A DNA stretch of 64,000 bases, from assembly GCA_900550475.1 (NCBI GenBank), contig URSA01000003.1, positions 124,001 to 188,000 of the forward strand, given 5' to 3'. Of the stretch, positions 53,794 through 62,881 are shown piece by piece (the first letter of the stretch is position 1; every line of letters starts with the position of its first letter). The DNA comes from an uncultured Lachnospiraceae bacterium. GTDB taxonomy: Bacteria; Bacillota; Clostridia; Lachnospirales; Lachnospiraceae. A model generated the notes under the pieces. The model searched no databases and was not told the origin of the DNA. It saw only the letters and a list, made by a program, of their open reading frames with translations. A program made the translations under genes and the position numbers.

Positions 53794-55785
53794 ATGGATT
53801 TGACGGCAAACACGGAACAGATGAACAGGATGAAGGAGCTGGTGCGGACGCTCAACGAGGCGTCCAAGGCTTATTATGCGGAAAACCGCGAGCTGATGAG
53901 CAATTTTGAATACGACAGGCTCTATGATGAACTGGAGGAACTGGAAAAAGAAACAGGAGTTATCCTTTCTGACAGTCCGACGGTGAACGTCGGCTACGAG
54001 TCGGTTGACGAGCTTCCGAAGGAGCGGCACGAGCAGCCCATGCTCTCCTTAGGCAAGACCAAGAGCCGTGAGGAACTGGAGGCATGGCTGCAAGGAAAGC
54101 CTGCAATATTGAGTTGGAAGCTGGACGGATTAACGGTGGTACTGACATATGATGAAGGAAAACTTGCAAAAGCGGTGACGCGCGGAAACGGCGAGGTGGG
54201 CGAGGTGATTACCAACAATGCCCGCACCTTCAAGAATCTTCCCCTGAATATTGCCTACAAGGGGGAGCTGGTGCTGCGGGGAGAAGCCGTCATTACCTAT
54301 TCCGATTTTGAGAGGATCAACGCGGAAATTCCTGAAACGGAGGCAAAATACAAGAATCCCAGAAATTTGTGCAGCGGCTCGGTCAGACAGCTCAACAATG
54401 AGATTACGGCAAAAAGGAATGTGCGGTTCTATGCTTTTTCCCTTGTGCAGGCGGAGGGCGTTGATTTTGGCAACTCCAGAGAAGCACAGTATGAGTTTCT
54501 GAAACGGCAGGGCTTTGAAGTGGTGGAGCATGTTATGGTGACACCGGATACGATTCAGGCTGCCATTGCGGATTTTGAGGAAAAGATCGAGACCTATGAT
54601 GTGCCGTCGGACGGGCTGGTTCTGATTTATGAGGATATTGCATACGGACAGTCGTTAGGGAGAACCGCAAAATTTCCCAGGGATTCCATTGCGTTCAAAT
54701 GGGCGGATGAGATCAGGGAAACAACACTGGAGAGAATTGAGTGGAGTCCCAGCCGGACGGGACTGATCAACCCGGTGGCGGTTTTTGCACCGGTAGAGCT
54801 GGATGGTACTACCGTGAGCAGGGCTTCTGTCCATAACATCAGCATTCTGCGGGGATTAAAGCTGGGAATCGGAGACCGGATCACGGTTTACAAGGCAAAT
54901 ATGATCATTCCCCAGATTGCGGAAAATCTGACCGGAAGTGATAATGTGATCATTCCGGGGGAGTGCCCAGTCTGCGGCGGCGCGACACAGATCCGCTCCG
55001 TCAATGACACGGAAAGCCTCTACTGCCTGAATCCCGATTGTGCCGCAAAGCGGATCAAGGCATTTACCCTGTTTGTCAGCAGGGACGCTATGAACATCGA
55101 CGGCATGTCGGAGGCTACGCTTGAGAAATTTATCGGAATGGGCTTTATCCACGAATTTGCGGATCTGTTCCATCTTGACCGTTACCGGGAGCAGATCGTG
55201 GAGATGGAGGGCTTTGGGGAAAAATCCTATGCGAATCTGGCGGACAGCATCGAAAAGGCGCGCAGCACGACGCTGCCGCGGGTGATTTACGGTCTGGGCA
55301 TTGCCAATATCGGTCTGGTGAATGCCAGAATGCTGTGCCGCCATTTCGGATATGACCTGCAGGCACTCATGCAGGCGGGAACAGAGGAGCTGGGCGATAT
55401 CGAGGGTGTGGGAGAGGTGATTGCCGCCGCCTTCGTGGAATATATGCAGAATCCCGAAAACCGGGAAAGGCTGCTTCGGCTGATGGAGGAGCTTCATCTG
55501 GAGGTGCCCGAGGTGGACGAGAACGCCCAGACTCTGGCAGGGCTTTCCTTTGTGGTGACGGGAAGCCTGATACACTATGAGAGCAGAAACGAATTAAAAG
55601 AGGAGATTGAAAGGCGCGGCGGAAAGGTCACGGGAAGCGTGACCGGCAAGACGGAATGCCTGATCAACAACGATATTGCGTCCCAGTCTTCCAAGAATAA
55701 GAAGGCAAAGGAGCTGCAGATTCCGATTCTGACGGAGGACGCCTTTATAGAAAAGTACCTGGAGGAGAGAGAAAATGCCGATTAA
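53794..55785 (+). CDS. ligA: NAD-dependent DNA ligase LigA
   Basis: A 663-residue ligase that seals nicks in replication and repair using NAD. The catalytic motif is KLDG with Lys at about 109. Domain order is Ia/adenylation, OB fold, a zinc finger with paired cysteines (CPVCGG and CLNPDC), helix-hairpin-helix repeats ([17 protein letters not shown] [14 protein letters not shown]) and a C-terminal BRCT domain with [21 protein letters not shown] precedes the ATG at 53794. It overlaps metA by 11 bases. Confidence 0.95.
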   Translation: MDLTANTEQMNRMKELVRTLNEASKAYYAENRELMSNFEYDRLYDELEELEKETGVILSDSPTVNVGYESVDELPKERHEQPMLSLGKTKSREELEAWLQGKPAILSWKLDGLTVVLTYDEGKLAKAVTRGNGEVGEVITNNARTFKNLPLNIAYKGELVLRGEAVITYSDFERINAEIPETEAKYKNPRNLCSGSVRQLNNEITAKRNVRFYAFSLVQAEGVDFGNSREAQYEFLKRQGFEVVEHVMVTPDTIQAAIADFEEKIETYDVPSDGLVLIYEDIAYGQSLGRTAKFPRDSIAFKWADEIRETTLERIEWSPSRTGLINPVAVFAPVELDGTTVSRASVHNISILRGLKLGIGDRITVYKANMIIPQIAENLTGSDNVIIPGECPVCGGATQIRSVNDTESLYCLNPDCAAKRIKAFTLFVSRDAMNIDGMSEATLEKFIGMGFIHEFADLFHLDRYREQIVEMEGFGEKSYANLADSIEKARSTTLPRVIYGLGIANIGLVNARMLCRHFGYDLQALMQAGTEELGDIEGVGEVIAAAFVEYMQNPENRERLLRLMEELHLEVPEVDENAQTLAGLSFVVTGSLIHYESRNELKEEIERRGGKVTGSVTGKTECLINNDIASQSSKNKKAKELQIPILTEDAFIEKYLEERENAD

Positions 55786-56680
55786 GATACAGGGCGAGCT
55801 GCCTGCAAAGGAAATACTGGAGAATGAAAATATATTCGTCATGGATGAAAACCGTGCCATGCATCAGGACATCCGTCCGCTGCAGGTGTGTATTCTGAAT
55901 CTGATGCCCCTGAAGCAGGATACGGAATTGCAGCTTTTGCGTGCGCTGTCCAACACACCGCTGCAGGTGGATGTGACCTTTATGCATGTGAAGAGCCATA
56001 ATTCCGTCAATACGTCCGCAAGCCACCTGAATAAGTTCTACACGACCATCGAGGAGGTCAGGGAACGCAAATTTGACGGACTGATCATAACGGGTGCGCC
56101 GGTGGAGGACATTGCCTTTGAAGAGGTGGATTACTGGGAAGAACTCTGCGATATTATGGACTGGTGCGAGGAGCATGTGACCTCCACGCTTCATATCTGC
56201 TGGGGGGCGCAGGCGGCTTTCTACCATTATTACGGGATTCAGAAGCGCCAACTGTCCGAAAAGCTGTTCGGCGTATATCCCCATAAGGTTGCAAACCGCA
56301 AAATCCCGCTGGTGAGAGGGTTTGACGATATCTTTCTGGCACCTCACAGCAGACATACGGAAACGCCTTCGGAGGCAATCCACGCATGCAAGGACATTAC
56401 GGTGCTGGCGGAATCCGAGGAGGCGGGGGTTTTCCTTGCCATTGCGGGGGAGGGAAAGCATATCTTTGTAAACGGACATCCGGAGTATGACCGCTATACC
56501 CTTGACCGGGAGTACCACAGGGATCTGGACAAAGGGCTGCCAATCCATATTCCGTACCATTATTACCCGGAGGATGATCCCACCCAGAAGCCGCTTTTGC
56601 AGTGGCGGGCGCACAGCAACAACCTATACAGCAATTTCCTGAATTACTATGTATATCAGGTGACACCGTATGTACTTTGA
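55775..56680 (+). CDS. metA: homoserine O-acetyltransferase, MetA type
   Basis: A 301-residue MetA-family acyltransferase, first step of methionine synthesis from homoserine. The catalytic Cys is C142 in [22 protein letters not shown]-type [13 protein letters not shown] is also present. The acyl-CoA specificity residue is E111 (GAPVEDIAF), where Glu selects acetyl-CoA rather than succinyl-CoA (Gly in E. coli), so the product should be O-acetylhomoserine. It overlaps the end of ligA, probably translationally coupled. Confidence 0.93.
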   Translation: MPIKIQGELPAKEILENENIFVMDENRAMHQDIRPLQVCILNLMPLKQDTELQLLRALSNTPLQVDVTFMHVKSHNSVNTSASHLNKFYTTIEEVRERKFDGLIITGAPVEDIAFEEVDYWEELCDIMDWCEEHVTSTLHICWGAQAAFYHYYGIQKRQLSEKLFGVYPHKVANRKIPLVRGFDDIFLAPHSRHTETPSEAIHACKDITVLAESEEAGVFLAIAGEGKHIFVNGHPEYDRYTLDREYHRDLDKGLPIHIPYHYYPEDDPTQKPLLQWRAHSNNLYSNFLNYYVYQVTPYVL

Positions 56681-56718
56681 TCTGAGGCAAAAAAGTGCGG
56701 ATAAATGCAAAAGTCCGG

Positions 56719-56748
56719 TTGCAATGTACTCGTGATGTTTGGTACAAT
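56719..56748 (+). promoter_or_regulatory. promoter of the chemoreceptor-type gene
   Basis: TTGCAA (56719-56724), an 18-base spacer and TACAAT (56743-56748), 52 bases upstream of the start codon. Confidence 0.6.
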
Positions 56749-56800
56749 AAAACAAGTGCTAGCAATAAAAGGAAGAGAGTACAGGGAGGGAAGAAAGACA

Positions 56801-58291
56801 ATGAGGGACAAGAAGCAGAAACAGATTACGGAAAGAAGGACGGATAACCGGGTGGTTGCGCTTGCGTACGGGACGCTCTCGCTGGTGCTGATCGTGTCCT
56901 ATATCATCGAAGTGGTAAAGGGAAACCGGACGGTGGGCTATGTTGCGCTGTTCTTCGGGCTGGTGTTGGTGCCTGCGATTCTGAACTTTGTGGTGCAGAA
57001 GAGTAACCCGGAGACAAAGCTGACCGCCTTTATATTGCCGTTAGGCTATATGATTCTGTATGCCTTTGCACTTTTCACGGGAAATACGCTGGTGACCTTT
57101 GTATACATAATTCCCATGATGTTTTTGTTTCCGCTGTTTCACAACTGGAAATATACCGGTATATACAGCGCGGTTGCGGTGTTGATGAACATTGCGTATG
57201 CAGCGGTGCGGCTTCTGGGTGAGAAAGCGGGGGACAAGCTTTTCCTGGTGGACGTGGAAATAGAGATCGCCGCCATGGTGCTGATTGCGGCATTCAGCGT
57301 GCTTGTAGCATATGTGGATGCCAGCATGGTAAAACGCAAGATGGATGCCATCAAGGAAGAAAAGGAAATATCGGAGAACATGCTTGCCAAGGCAAAGGAG
57401 CTTGCGGAGGTTGCCAGACAGAAGGTGACGGAGATCAACGAGAAATCCGAGGAGCTCAAGGCTGCCGCAAAGTCCTCCTCCGAGGCGATGGAGCAGGTCT
57501 GCGACGGCACGAATACCACCGCAGAGTCAGTGCAGGAGGAGCTGGAGCAGATTGACAACATGAGCAGGGATATGGACGCCATCTCCGATGCGGTGAACAA
57601 TTTCTATGCAAATATGGAGGAAACTCTCGCCATCATTGATAACGGTACGGAGAATATGAGACGCCTGAATGAGGCGGCGGAGCGCACCAATATAACATCC
57701 AAGTCCACCACCGAGGCGATGAATGAGCTGAATGAAAAGATCCGGAGCATCAACAATGTGGTAAAGATGATTGAGACGATTTCGTCCCAGACCAATCTGC
57801 TCTCCCTGAACGCTTCCATTGAGGCGGCAAGAGCAGGAGAAGCGGGAAGAGGCTTTGCAGTGGTTGCGGAGGAGATCAGAAGCCTCAGCGAACAGACAGG
57901 TGAGTCTTTAAAGAAGATCAAGGAAGAAATGACGGGCATCAACGAAAGCTCCCGCAAGGTGGCGGAGGATATGGCAGGCTTGAGCGAGATTTTTGTGGAT
58001 CAGAACAGGCTTGTGGAGGATACCGGAAACATCTTCACCGAGATTGCCTCCGCATCGGGCGACATTGAAAGACAGTGCAGCGAGATCGTGGATTCCGTGG
58101 ATCAGATGCAGACCTCCAAGACGGCGATTGTAAATTCCATCAGCAATGTGGGAGCGATCACCCAGGAGGTGACTGCGAACGCGCAGAACACTGCAAACTT
58201 GAACAACGAAAATCTGGAAAATATCCATGAGATCAATGTCAATATTACACAGTTGAGCGATATGATAAGGGCACTCAGCGGAAACGAGTAG
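56801..58291 (+). CDS. methyl-accepting chemotaxis-type protein with multi-helix membrane domain
   Basis: A 496-residue receptor. The first 180 residues form about six membrane helices with almost no extracytoplasmic loop, followed by a long coiled coil and the MCP signalling domain. The hairpin tip is in [23 protein letters not shown] and [22 protein letters not shown], which bind CheA/CheW. There is no periplasmic sensing domain, so it may sense membrane state or internal signals. No flagellar or che genes are in the window. The ATG at 56801 has GGGAGGGAAG upstream. Confidence 0.88.
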   Translation: MRDKKQKQITERRTDNRVVALAYGTLSLVLIVSYIIEVVKGNRTVGYVALFFGLVLVPAILNFVVQKSNPETKLTAFILPLGYMILYAFALFTGNTLVTFVYIIPMMFLFPLFHNWKYTGIYSAVAVLMNIAYAAVRLLGEKAGDKLFLVDVEIEIAAMVLIAAFSVLVAYVDASMVKRKMDAIKEEKEISENMLAKAKELAEVARQKVTEINEKSEELKAAAKSSSEAMEQVCDGTNTTAESVQEELEQIDNMSRDMDAISDAVNNFYANMEETLAIIDNGTENMRRLNEAAERTNITSKSTTEAMNELNEKIRSINNVVKMIETISSQTNLLSLNASIEAARAGEAGRGFAVVAEEIRSLSEQTGESLKKIKEEMTGINESSRKVAEDMAGLSEIFVDQNRLVEDTGNIFTEIASASGDIERQCSEIVDSVDQMQTSKTAIVNSISNVGAITQEVTANAQNTANLNNENLENIHEINVNITQLSDMIRALSGNE

Positions 58292-58331
58292 TCGGGCGTC
58301 AGGGCGCCCGGAGCGCCCAAACGGAGGTAGG

Positions 58332-59147
58332 ATGGAGAAAGATAAAAGATTTGCACTGCTGATCGATGCAGATAATATTTCACCCAAGTACATCGATATT
58401 ATTCTGACGGAGACGGTGAATTTCGGAACGGCGAGCGTCAGGAGAATTTACGGGGACTGGACGGACAATTCCAAGCATTCATGGAAAGAATGCCTGCTGC
58501 AGAATTCCTTGACTCCCATACAGCAGTACAGCTACACTAGCGGAAAGAATGCCTCTGACTCCGCTATGATCATCGACGCAATGGACATCCTGTACGGAAA
58601 CCATGTGGACGGGTTTATTATTGCGACCTCCGACAGCGATTTCACCACGTTGGCGAGGAGACTGAGGGAGGACGGCAAGATCGTGATCGGTATGGGAGAG
58701 AGCAAAACGCCCATGCCCTTCATTAAAGCCTGCGAGCAGTTCAAGACTCTGGATGTGCTGTATGAAAGCGAGAACCAGACGGAGGAGGCCGCCAAAACGG
58801 GCAAGAAAAAGGCGGATGCGGTGCCGGAGGAAGTGGTTCCCATTACCAGTCTGAAGACCATACGCCAGACGGTGATGAGTATTATCGAGGAGCAGACGGA
58901 GGACGGCGAGTGGATGAATCTTGGCGAGCTGGGAAATATCCTGCAGAAGCGGTATCCGGATTTTGACTGCCGTGTCTATAAGTTCTCCAAGTTCAGCAAA
59001 ATGGTGGAATCCTTTCAGGGCATTGAACTTACGCGAATGGACGACAGCAGGGTGCTTGTGAGAAAGCAGATCGCCACAGAAAAGAAAAGTCAGGGCAACA
59101 GACGAAACACCAGAGGAAACAGAAGCACAAAGAAAACTCAGTCATAG
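58332..59147 (+). CDS. NYN-domain ribonuclease-like protein with OST-HTH/LOTUS domain
   Basis: A 271-residue protein with an N-terminal NYN domain (LLIDADNISPKYID, SAMIIDAMDILY, FIIATSDSDFTTLARRL, with conserved acidic residues of a PIN-like nuclease) and a C-terminal LOTUS/OST-HTH domain (WMNLGELGNILQKRYPDFD, FSKFSKMVESF) thought to bind RNA. The tail is Lys/Arg/Asn-rich (GNRRNTRGNRST). This resembles the bacterial MARF1/LabA-like family. Its targets are unknown. ATG at 58332 after GGAGGTAGG. Confidence 0.85.
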   Translation: MEKDKRFALLIDADNISPKYIDIILTETVNFGTASVRRIYGDWTDNSKHSWKECLLQNSLTPIQQYSYTSGKNASDSAMIIDAMDILYGNHVDGFIIATSDSDFTTLARRLREDGKIVIGMGESKTPMPFIKACEQFKTLDVLYESENQTEEAAKTGKKKADAVPEEVVPITSLKTIRQTVMSIIEEQTEDGEWMNLGELGNILQKRYPDFDCRVYKFSKFSKMVESFQGIELTRMDDSRVLVRKQIATEKKSQGNRRNTRGNRSTKKTQS

Positions 59148-59159
59148 AAAACAAATTGC

Positions 59160-59200
59160 GGGATCCTACTCCGAAAGCTGTTCGGGTGGGATCCTTTTTT
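59160..59200 (+). terminator. rho-independent terminator after the NYN-LOTUS gene
   Basis: GGATCC-TAC-TCCGAA pairs with TTCGG-GTG-GGATCC with small internal mismatches, followed by six T residues. Confidence 0.8.
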
Positions 59201-59224
59201 ATCGTGCGCCTTGCGGCGCACGAT
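59201..59224. repeat. 10-bp perfect palindromic hairpin
   Basis: ATCGTGCGCC (59201-59210) and GGCGCACGAT (59215-59224) with loop TTGC, directly after the previous terminator. Its role is unknown; it lacks a T-run and may be an intergenic repeat. Confidence 0.6.
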
Positions 59225-59357
59225 TTATAGGAAATTACTCCGGCGTTAAATTACACACTTCTGAGAAACTTTATCAACTGGCAATCTATACAGCAGAGAA
59301 GAAAAGTAATACAATGTGTTAGATAAAACTAACTACAAAGAGAACAGGAGTATACAT

Positions 59358-60074
59358 ATGTCAGAGGAAGAAAAAAAGTTTTTGGAGATTGTAGATTTAA
59401 AGAAAGGCTTTGGCAGCGGTGAGACGCGGCAGGAAGTATTGAAGGGAATGAATTTCTCCGTGGCAAAGGGAGAGTTCTGTGTGCTTCTCGGCCCCTCCGG
59501 TTCCGGCAAGTCCACGCTGCTCAATATTATCGGCGGAATTGACAGCGCCGATTCCGGCTATATATCCATAAACGGCGACAAGCTGGAGGATATGGGAGAA
59601 AAGAAACTGACCAGATATCGGAGAAAGCATCTCGGATATGTATTTCAGATGTATAATCTGATCGGCAATCTGAACGTGAAGGAAAATATTGAGGTGGGCG
59701 CATACCTGTCGGATGATCCGCTGGATATTGACGATCTTCTGCATACGCTTGGTCTTTATGAGCACAGGTACAAGCTGCCCAATCAGCTCTCCGGCGGACA
59801 GCAGCAGCGTGTTTCCATAGGGCGTGCCATCGTGAAGAATCCCGATATCCTGCTGTGCGACGAGCCCACCGGTGCGCTGGATTACAACACCTCCAAGGAG
59901 ATATTGAAGCTGATTGAGGACGTAAACGTAAAATACGGTAACACGATCATCATGGTTACCCACAATGAAGCGATCCGGAATATGGCGGATCATGTGATCA
60001 AGCTCAGGGACGGAAGCGTTCGTCACAATGACATCAACACCAACAAGATTTCAGCGGTGGATCTGGAATGGTAA
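59358..60074 (+). CDS. MacB/LolD-type ABC transporter ATP-binding protein
   Basis: A 238-residue ATPase with Walker [10 protein letters not shown], the signature [16 protein letters not shown] and Walker [12 protein letters not shown]. It belongs to the MacB/LolD/FtsE-like group that pairs with FtsX-type permeases and uses mechanotransmission rather than classic transport. The ATG at 59358 is preferred to a longer frame starting in the promoter region. Its stop overlaps an ATG just before the permease gene. Confidence 0.92.
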   Translation: MSEEEKKFLEIVDLKKGFGSGETRQEVLKGMNFSVAKGEFCVLLGPSGSGKSTLLNIIGGIDSADSGYISINGDKLEDMGEKKLTRYRRKHLGYVFQMYNLIGNLNVKENIEVGAYLSDDPLDIDDLLHTLGLYEHRYKLPNQLSGGQQQRVSIGRAIVKNPDILLCDEPTGALDYNTSKEILKLIEDVNVKYGNTIIMVTHNEAIRNMADHVIKLRDGSVRHNDINTNKISAVDLEW

Positions 60075-60088
60075 GGAGTGTGGCGGAC

Positions 60089-62809
60089 ATGGAAAATACG
60101 AAAAAGAAAAAGAGCAGGGTAAAAAATCCGCTGCACAAACGCATTCCGAGAGAACTGTCGGGAGACTGGAAAAAATATCTGGTGGTAAGCTTGTTCCTGA
60201 TTCTGACGATCGGCTTTGTGTCCGGCATGTATGTTGCCAACGGCAGCATGCTGAAGGCAGCCGGTGACGGCGTGGAAAAGTGCAAGCTGGAGGACGGGCA
60301 TTTTGAACTGAATGCCAGGCCGGACGAGGCTTTGCTCTCCGCCATTGAATCCGGCAGGAAGGCCGATGTAAAGCAGTATTATCTGGACAAGGCGAAGCGG
60401 GAGCTGGATGATAAGTTCGAGAGTGAGTTTACGGAGAAATTCGATGCCGAATTTACACCGAAGTTTGACGAGGAGTTTACCTCGCAGATCAGACAGATGC
60501 TGATCGCCCAGGGGCTGACGGAGGAAATGGCGGACGCGATGCTGCAGACCGCCGTGGAAGAGGCAAGGGAGAGCGGCGCCTACAGCGAGGCTTACGACGC
60601 AGCATACAAGGAGGCCTGCCAAAAGGCATACGACGAGGCGTACGAGAAGGCATGGAAAGAAATTCAGGACAAGATAGATGAGGAATATGCGGACGCAGAG
60701 GAGAAGTATGAGCTGAACGATCCCGACTTTAAGGAGGTTCCGGTAAAGCTGTATGAGAATTTTTACCGGAATGAGGATGAGGATTACAACAATGACGGCG
60801 TGGCGGACGGAACCATCCGCGTTTATCCCAAAACAGAAGGGATCAATGAGGCATGTATCCTGAAGGGCAGACTGCCGGAGACGGAGGGTGAAATCGCCAT
60901 TGACCGTATGCATGCCGACAATGTGGGCATCAAGGTGGGAGATGAAGTTACCGTGAGCGGCAGCTCATACAAGGTGGTCGGACTGATTGCCTATGTCAAT
61001 TACGCGACCCTGCATGAGAAGAGCACGGATCTGATGTTTGACGCGCTCAAGTTTGATGTGGCGATGGTGACGGACGAGGGCTTTGCCCGTCTGGGGAAAG
61101 CGCTTCATTATGTGTATGCGTGGAAGTATGTGACCGACCCGGCGGATGAAAAAGAGGAGAAACATTTCTCGGATAACTTTATGAAGGCTCTGCTGACACA
61201 GACGGTGGCAGGCGACAACGAACTGGAGGATTATGCGCCGAAGTACGCAAACCCCGCGATCACTTTTGCAACGGAAGATATGGGGTCGGACGAGGCAATG
61301 GGCGGTGTGCTGCTGGATATTCTGATTGTGATCATTGCCTTCATTTTTGCGGTGACCATAAGCAATACCATCACAAAGGAAGCGTCCGCAATCGGAACGC
61401 TCCGCGCCTCCGGTTACACAAAGGGAGAGCTTGTCAGACATTATCTCTCCATGCCGGTGGTTGTGACGCTGCTTGCGGCGGCAATCGGTAATCTGCTCGG
61501 CTATACGGTGTTCAAAAACGTGGTGGTGGGCATGTATTACAACAGCTACAGCCTGCCTGCATATGAAACTATATGGAGTGCGGAGGCATTCCTGAAAACC
61601 ACGCTGATCCCGGTGGCACTGATGTTCGTGGTGAATCTGGCGGTGATTATCGGAATGATGCAGCACACACCGTTACAGTTTTTACGGCACGACTTAAAGA
61701 AGACGAAGCGCAAGAAGGCAATGAGACTGCCGAGGTGGAAATTCCTGAGCAGGTTCCGTCTCCGCATCATCTTCCAGAATATACCCAACTACCTGATTTT
61801 GTTTTTCGGTATTTTCTTTATCATGGTGATGCTTGCCATGGCGGTAGGAATGCCTGCTACACTGGATTACTATAAACAGAATGCGAAGGATATGCTCTTT
61901 GCAAAGTATCAGTATGTATTGAAATCCGTGGAGGATGAGGACGGAAACCCCGTTGACACCGAAAATAAGGATGCGGAGAGGTTTGATATGTATTCTCTGC
62001 AAAAGAGGGGAACGTCGCTGGATGAGGAGGTGTCAGTCTACGGCATCATAAAGGACAGCCGCTATGTGAAGATCGAGGGTCTGGAAGCCCTCGAGGAGAA
62101 CGAGGTTTATATTTCTACATCGTTCAGGGACAAATACAGTCTTGCCGTGGGGGATACGGTTCTGTTAGATGAGAAATATGAGAATAAGCAGTATGCGTTT
62201 ACGGTTGCGGGATTCTATGACAAATGCCAGAGCATTGCTGTGTTCATGCCCATGAAAAACTATGAGGCCGTATTCGGACTGGATGAGGGCGAGTTTACCG
62301 GATATCTGTCCGACACGGAGATCACAGATATCGGCGATGACAATATTGCCATGGTGATCACGGAGCGGGATATTACGAAAATATGCGACCAGCTGGATCA
62401 TTCCATGGGCGACTATATGTCCTATTTCCAGATTCTCTGTATCCTGTTGTCCGCAGTGCTGATCTATCTGCTTACCAAGATCATCATAGAGAAGAATGAA
62501 AATGCCATTTCCATGACGAAAATTCTGGGTTATGAGAACCGGGAGATCGCGAGCCTTTATCTGCTGTCTACGACCTTCGTCCTTGTGATCGTGGATGCGG
62601 TCAGTGTATTTCTGGGCGGGTTTGTGATGGCGCAGGCATGGAGAGTGGTTATGTTCGGTTTTTCAGGATGGTTTGCCTTTGTGATTCTGCCGATGGGCTA
62701 TGTGAAGATGTTCGTGTTCGTGCTGATCGGCTATCTGATTGTCATGGTGTTTGATTTCAGACGGATCAAGAAGATCCCCATGGACGAGGCGCTGAAAAAC
62801 GTGGAGTAA
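60089..62809 (+). CDS. FtsX-family ABC permease with repeat-rich extracellular insert
   Basis: A 906-residue permease: an N-terminal helix near residues 28-48, a large extracytoplasmic domain (50-400), three helices around 420-510, a second helix (about 560-585), a second extracytoplasmic domain and three C-terminal helices, the MacB-like double FtsX layout. The first loop has three 8-residue repeats (DKFESEFT, EKFDAEFT, PKFDEEFT) followed by a long Ala/Tyr/Lys-rich helix (AYDAAYKEACQKAYDEAYEK), likely a coiled coil. AAGGAG supports the ATG at 60089. It likely acts with the ATPase upstream in exporting a peptide, antibiotic or lipoprotein, or in signalling. Confidence 0.88.
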   Translation: MENTKKKKSRVKNPLHKRIPRELSGDWKKYLVVSLFLILTIGFVSGMYVANGSMLKAAGDGVEKCKLEDGHFELNARPDEALLSAIESGRKADVKQYYLDKAKRELDDKFESEFTEKFDAEFTPKFDEEFTSQIRQMLIAQGLTEEMADAMLQTAVEEARESGAYSEAYDAAYKEACQKAYDEAYEKAWKEIQDKIDEEYADAEEKYELNDPDFKEVPVKLYENFYRNEDEDYNNDGVADGTIRVYPKTEGINEACILKGRLPETEGEIAIDRMHADNVGIKVGDEVTVSGSSYKVVGLIAYVNYATLHEKSTDLMFDALKFDVAMVTDEGFARLGKALHYVYAWKYVTDPADEKEEKHFSDNFMKALLTQTVAGDNELEDYAPKYANPAITFATEDMGSDEAMGGVLLDILIVIIAFIFAVTISNTITKEASAIGTLRASGYTKGELVRHYLSMPVVVTLLAAAIGNLLGYTVFKNVVVGMYYNSYSLPAYETIWSAEAFLKTTLIPVALMFVVNLAVIIGMMQHTPLQFLRHDLKKTKRKKAMRLPRWKFLSRFRLRIIFQNIPNYLILFFGIFFIMVMLAMAVGMPATLDYYKQNAKDMLFAKYQYVLKSVEDEDGNPVDTENKDAERFDMYSLQKRGTSLDEEVSVYGIIKDSRYVKIEGLEALEENEVYISTSFRDKYSLAVGDTVLLDEKYENKQYAFTVAGFYDKCQSIAVFMPMKNYEAVFGLDEGEFTGYLSDTEITDIGDDNIAMVITERDITKICDQLDHSMGDYMSYFQILCILLSAVLIYLLTKIIIEKNENAISMTKILGYENREIASLYLLSTTFVLVIVDAVSVFLGGFVMAQAWRVVMFGFSGWFAFVILPMGYVKMFVFVLIGYLIVMVFDFRRIKKIPMDEALKNVE

Positions 62810-62832
62810 GATAAAAAGTAAGAAGTGAGAGT

Positions 62833-62873
62833 AAAAAAGCAGCCGGGCAGGTGGTGACCATCCTGTCCGGCTG
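62833..62873 (-). terminator. terminator of the - strand activase-like gene
   Basis: CAGCCGGGCAGG pairs with CCTGTCCGGCTG (one G-T pair). On the - strand the stem is followed by six T residues; on the + strand only a weaker T-rich stretch follows, so it probably serves mainly the - strand gene and may also stop the permease transcript. Confidence 0.8.
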
Positions 62874-62881
62874 TACTTGTT

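Noticed and set aside
58300..58320. GGGCGC/GCGCCC hairpin between the chemoreceptor and NYN-LOTUS genes as a terminator
   Set aside because: No T-run follows and the stem is only 6 bp, so termination is not supported.
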